A stretch of DNA of 16,552 nucleotides from Candidatus Aminicenantota bacterium (GTDB lineage Bacteria; Acidobacteriota; Aminicenantia; UBA2199), in contig CP070627.1 of NCBI GenBank assembly GCA_020355945.1, forward strand, positions 8,508,473 through 8,525,024. The letters run 5' to 3'. Shown in pieces: positions 14,645 through 16,552 of the stretch. The notes below the pieces were generated by a model. That model had not been told where the DNA came from and made no database searches. It saw nothing but the letters and a program-made list of their open reading frames with translations. Within the stretch, counting starts at the first letter, position 1; each line of letters starts with the position of its first letter. The position numbers and the translations under genes are program-made.

Positions 14645-16007
14645 TATAACAAAACTTGCCATTATACTATTGACCCTATCCTTTATTTTTGCTATCAAAC
14701 CTTATTACGGCGGTGAAATCAGTCTGCGACTCAATGAACCCACTGATTTCTCCTATGCACCTTCCAGTTATTCTAACCTGGTCTTCTATTCCTTGATTTA
14801 CGAGAATTTATTCTACTTAAGCCGGGACGGGGACATTAACACTCATCTATTTAAAGAGTATCGATATGATAAAACCTCCCGCACCTTAGAACTCCAATTA
14901 AAAGATAATACCTGTTTTTCCGATGGCAACCCCATTGCTGCCCAACATATCAAATTATCCATCAATTTATTTTTGGATTTAAACCTGGGATCGTCACAAA
15001 AATTAAGGCAAGTCATAAAAGGTATTCACACCGAAGGGAACCGGGTATTCATTGAATTGATCTACCATGACCCCAACATTGTTAGTTGGTTAACCACACC
15101 TGAGTTGGTATTGACCAGTGGAAGCGACCAGGTTTTTTCCGGGATTTTTTATCCGGTGGAATGGGTGAAAAACCAGTATATTATTTTAAAACCCAATCCC
15201 TTTTATCCAGGCGGCCGCAGCTATCTGGACTCCCTGCGGGTCGTGTTTTATGATTATTATTATCCCGATGTATTTTTGTCCACACCCGGGACGTTGGATG
15301 AAAAATTTACGGAATTAAATGCCGGTGTTTATCAGAACATTTACCTGGCGTTCCCCCAGGGTAAAGTAGGGAGTAACACCCGGGTTGCGTTGTATTCACT
15401 GCTCAAGGATTTTTACCAGTCCACGGACAACGACAGCAAAAACCTGGTGGAATTAAATGCCCTTACTTCTAATGAAGAATCTCCCATCACGTTGAATATA
15501 CAAAAATTTTCCCGCTCTCGGGTGCGCTCTATTTTACGGTATTCCCGGATCAAATTATATATTCTCTCTTCCTTAAGTCATATCGAGAAGCCCCTAAAGG
15601 AATTCCTGGCAAAAAGACGATTATCCATTGAAACGATTTATGTCAGTGATAACCAGTTGGTCAATTTTATGAACAGCACCTCTGTCAAATATCTGCTGGT
15701 GTCAAAAACCTTTAACCGCCGGGTTCCTGTTGCCGATAAAATTAAAGTCATATTGAAGGAAATGAGTTTTGCCCGTTTTGATGAAGCCCATTTGAAATTG
15801 CTCAATCAACTGGATGAAGTAAAGTACTTGAAAAATGAGGAGTTGTTAATGGACCTGGTGGCCCGGATCATTGATAAAATCATTAGTAACGGCTATTTGT
15901 TACCCCTTTACCAGAGAAAATTCTCTCTTTATATCAAAAATCATATCAAAGGTATGGAATTGGATTATTATGGCAAACCCCTGTTCCAAAAGGTGAGAGT
16001 AAAGTAG
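14637..16007 (+). CDS. Divergent family-5 extracellular solute-binding protein
   Basis: This resembles the periplasmic receptors of peptide/nickel/opine ABC importers (SBP_bac_5; DppA/OppA-like). Seen: a signal peptide (about 1-26, no lipobox), LELQLKDNTCFSDGNPIAA (84-102) matching the family pattern of a beta strand then FxDGxPxxA, KPNPFYPGGRSYLDSL (about 180-195), and the C-terminal pattern LPLYQRKF followed by KGMELDYYGKPLF. At 456 residues it is shorter than most members (about 500-550), and the middle is divergent. No permease or ATPase lies nearby, so it may serve a distant transporter or have become a binding protein with another role. The GTG start overlaps the upstream gene by 8 bases and has GGAG at 8-base spacing inside that gene. 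Confidence 0.82.
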   Translation: MSNITKLAIILLTLSFIFAIKPYYGGEISLRLNEPTDFSYAPSSYSNLVFYSLIYENLFYLSRDGDINTHLFKEYRYDKTSRTLELQLKDNTCFSDGNPIAAQHIKLSINLFLDLNLGSSQKLRQVIKGIHTEGNRVFIELIYHDPNIVSWLTTPELVLTSGSDQVFSGIFYPVEWVKNQYIILKPNPFYPGGRSYLDSLRVVFYDYYYPDVFLSTPGTLDEKFTELNAGVYQNIYLAFPQGKVGSNTRVALYSLLKDFYQSTDNDSKNLVELNALTSNEESPITLNIQKFSRSRVRSILRYSRIKLYILSSLSHIEKPLKEFLAKRRLSIETIYVSDNQLVNFMNSTSVKYLLVSKTFNRRVPVADKIKVILKEMSFARFDEAHLKLLNQLDEVKYLKNEELLMDLVARIIDKIISNGYLLPLYQRKFSLYIKNHIKGMELDYYGKPLFQKVRVK

Positions 16008-16047
16008 TGAATAAGGAAGATGAGAAAAGAAGAAAAAGAGTGTGAAA

Positions 16048-16509
16048 ATGATGAAAAAAAATCCAATATTTATGGTGGGATGTTTGCTTTTTTCAACCGG
16101 GTTATTTTCGGTGGAATTGGGTTTAATCGGAGGGACCATTACCAACCCGTCACATTTGAATTACGGTCTAAGTACCAGTTTGAGATTCCTGGTGCCCCTG
16201 GTAAAATTTGAATTTGAACTTTACCGCCAGGTGGATACAGAGGAACCTGAATTACCTAATGCCATTACCGCGGGAATCAAGTTCCAGCCTAAATTCGGGC
16301 GTTTTATGCCTTATGCTGTTGTAGGAATCAGCACGGAATTTAAAAGCTTCAGCCTGGATTTTGATGAATACGAGGCATTTACGTTTATTGGCGGTGGTAT
16401 TCACTATAAACTAATCGCTCTCCTATCAATCCGCGCCGATCTTCGTTTTCTAAACTTTTCCACCCACAACCGCACCCGCCTCACCGCCGGATTATTCTTT
16501 CATATTTAG
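16048..16509 (+). CDS. Small outer-membrane beta-barrel protein
   Basis: A 153-residue protein with a signal peptide (MMKKNPIFMVGCLLF..., cleavage near FSV, about residue 22) followed by about eight amphipathic strands with alternating hydrophobic and polar residues, e.g. LGLIGGTI, SLRFLVPLVKFEFELYR, ITAGIKFQPKFG, YAVVGISTEFKSF and RLTAGLFFHI. Size and pattern fit eight-stranded barrels of the OmpX/OmpA-like 'outer membrane protein beta-barrel' group. The C-terminus ends FFHI, close to but not exactly the aromatic-terminal signal for barrel assembly. The ATG at 16048 has an AGAG site 7 bases upstream; a GTG at 16042 in the same frame would add two residues. It follows the solute-binding protein by 40 bases and may share its transcript. 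Confidence 0.75.
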   Translation: MMKKNPIFMVGCLLFSTGLFSVELGLIGGTITNPSHLNYGLSTSLRFLVPLVKFEFELYRQVDTEEPELPNAITAGIKFQPKFGRFMPYAVVGISTEFKSFSLDFDEYEAFTFIGGGIHYKLIALLSIRADLRFLNFSTHNRTRLTAGLFFHI

Positions 16510-16522
16510 CCTCCGGCGGCCA

Positions 16523-16552
16523 GGGGGGGCGCTTTTTGAAAAAACTGCCCCC
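16523..16552. repeat. G/C-rich hairpin cut by the window end
   Basis: Thirteen bases after the last stop, GGGGGC (16525-16530) can pair with GCCCCC (16547-16552) around a loop holding TTTTTGAAAAAA. The preceding CCTCCGGCGGCCAGG is also G/C-rich, unlike the rest of the window. The structure is truncated here. It could be a terminator for the preceding genes or the left half of a larger palindromic repeat element. Confidence 0.4.

Noticed and set aside
16020..16211. 63-codon plus-strand frame overlapping the barrel gene start
   Set aside because: It overlaps the signal-peptide and barrel coding region in another frame and its translation has no consistent features.

Overview
The window looks like a chromosomal segment of an uncultured diderm (outer-membrane) bacterium of moderate G+C. 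The two-component propeller kinase, the serine hydrolase/cyclic-peptide-exporter fusion, the MglA-type GTPase and the Pal/CpoB pair together suggest Candidatus Aminicenantes or a relative in or near Acidobacteriota. That placement is inference from gene content. No rRNA, tRNA, CRISPR array, transposase or phage gene was seen.

Layout. (1) 124-3522 encodes a large periplasmic-propeller sensor histidine kinase. It is convergent, with a 1-base gap, to a minus-strand DHH-family phosphoesterase (3524-4630). (2) 4631-5217 is an unusual spacer. It holds three copies of a 12-bp motif overlapping the phosphoesterase start, a stretch of short tandem repeats with a hairpin, and a very A+T-rich island with one 75-codon ORF. 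(3) 5218-8373 encodes a one-polypeptide machine: exported serine beta-lactamase-fold hydrolase, three membrane helices, then a complete SyrD/PvdE-type cyclic-peptide ABC exporter. (4) 8591-9807 carries an 89-residue orphan protein with a strong promoter and ribosome site, followed by a metallophosphoesterase. (5) 9997-13160 is a co-directional run: pal, cpoB (ybgF), ssb and an MglA-like GTPase with a long acidic C-terminal tail. (6) 13220-16509 encodes three probable envelope proteins: an exported protein with a possible FlgO/CsgG-like N-terminus, a divergent family-5 solute-binding protein, and a small outer-membrane beta-barrel. The window ends in the left half of a G/C-rich hairpin.

How they may work together. 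From pal rightward most products act in or on the envelope: Pal and CpoB tie the outer membrane to peptidoglycan, MglA is a polarity/motility switch, and the last three genes look like a periplasm/outer-membrane set. SSB is a housekeeping gene embedded among them. A good sigma70-type promoter precedes pal, and gaps in the run are short or filled with degenerate tandem repeats.

Main points for a second look: the hydrolase-exporter fusion, whose helix count fits the topology needed; the A+T-rich ORF just before it; the triple TATGTTARAACT motif over the phosphoesterase start; the 7-8 base tandem-repeat arrays at gene ends, two of which supply stop codons; and the tailed MglA without an MglB neighbour.
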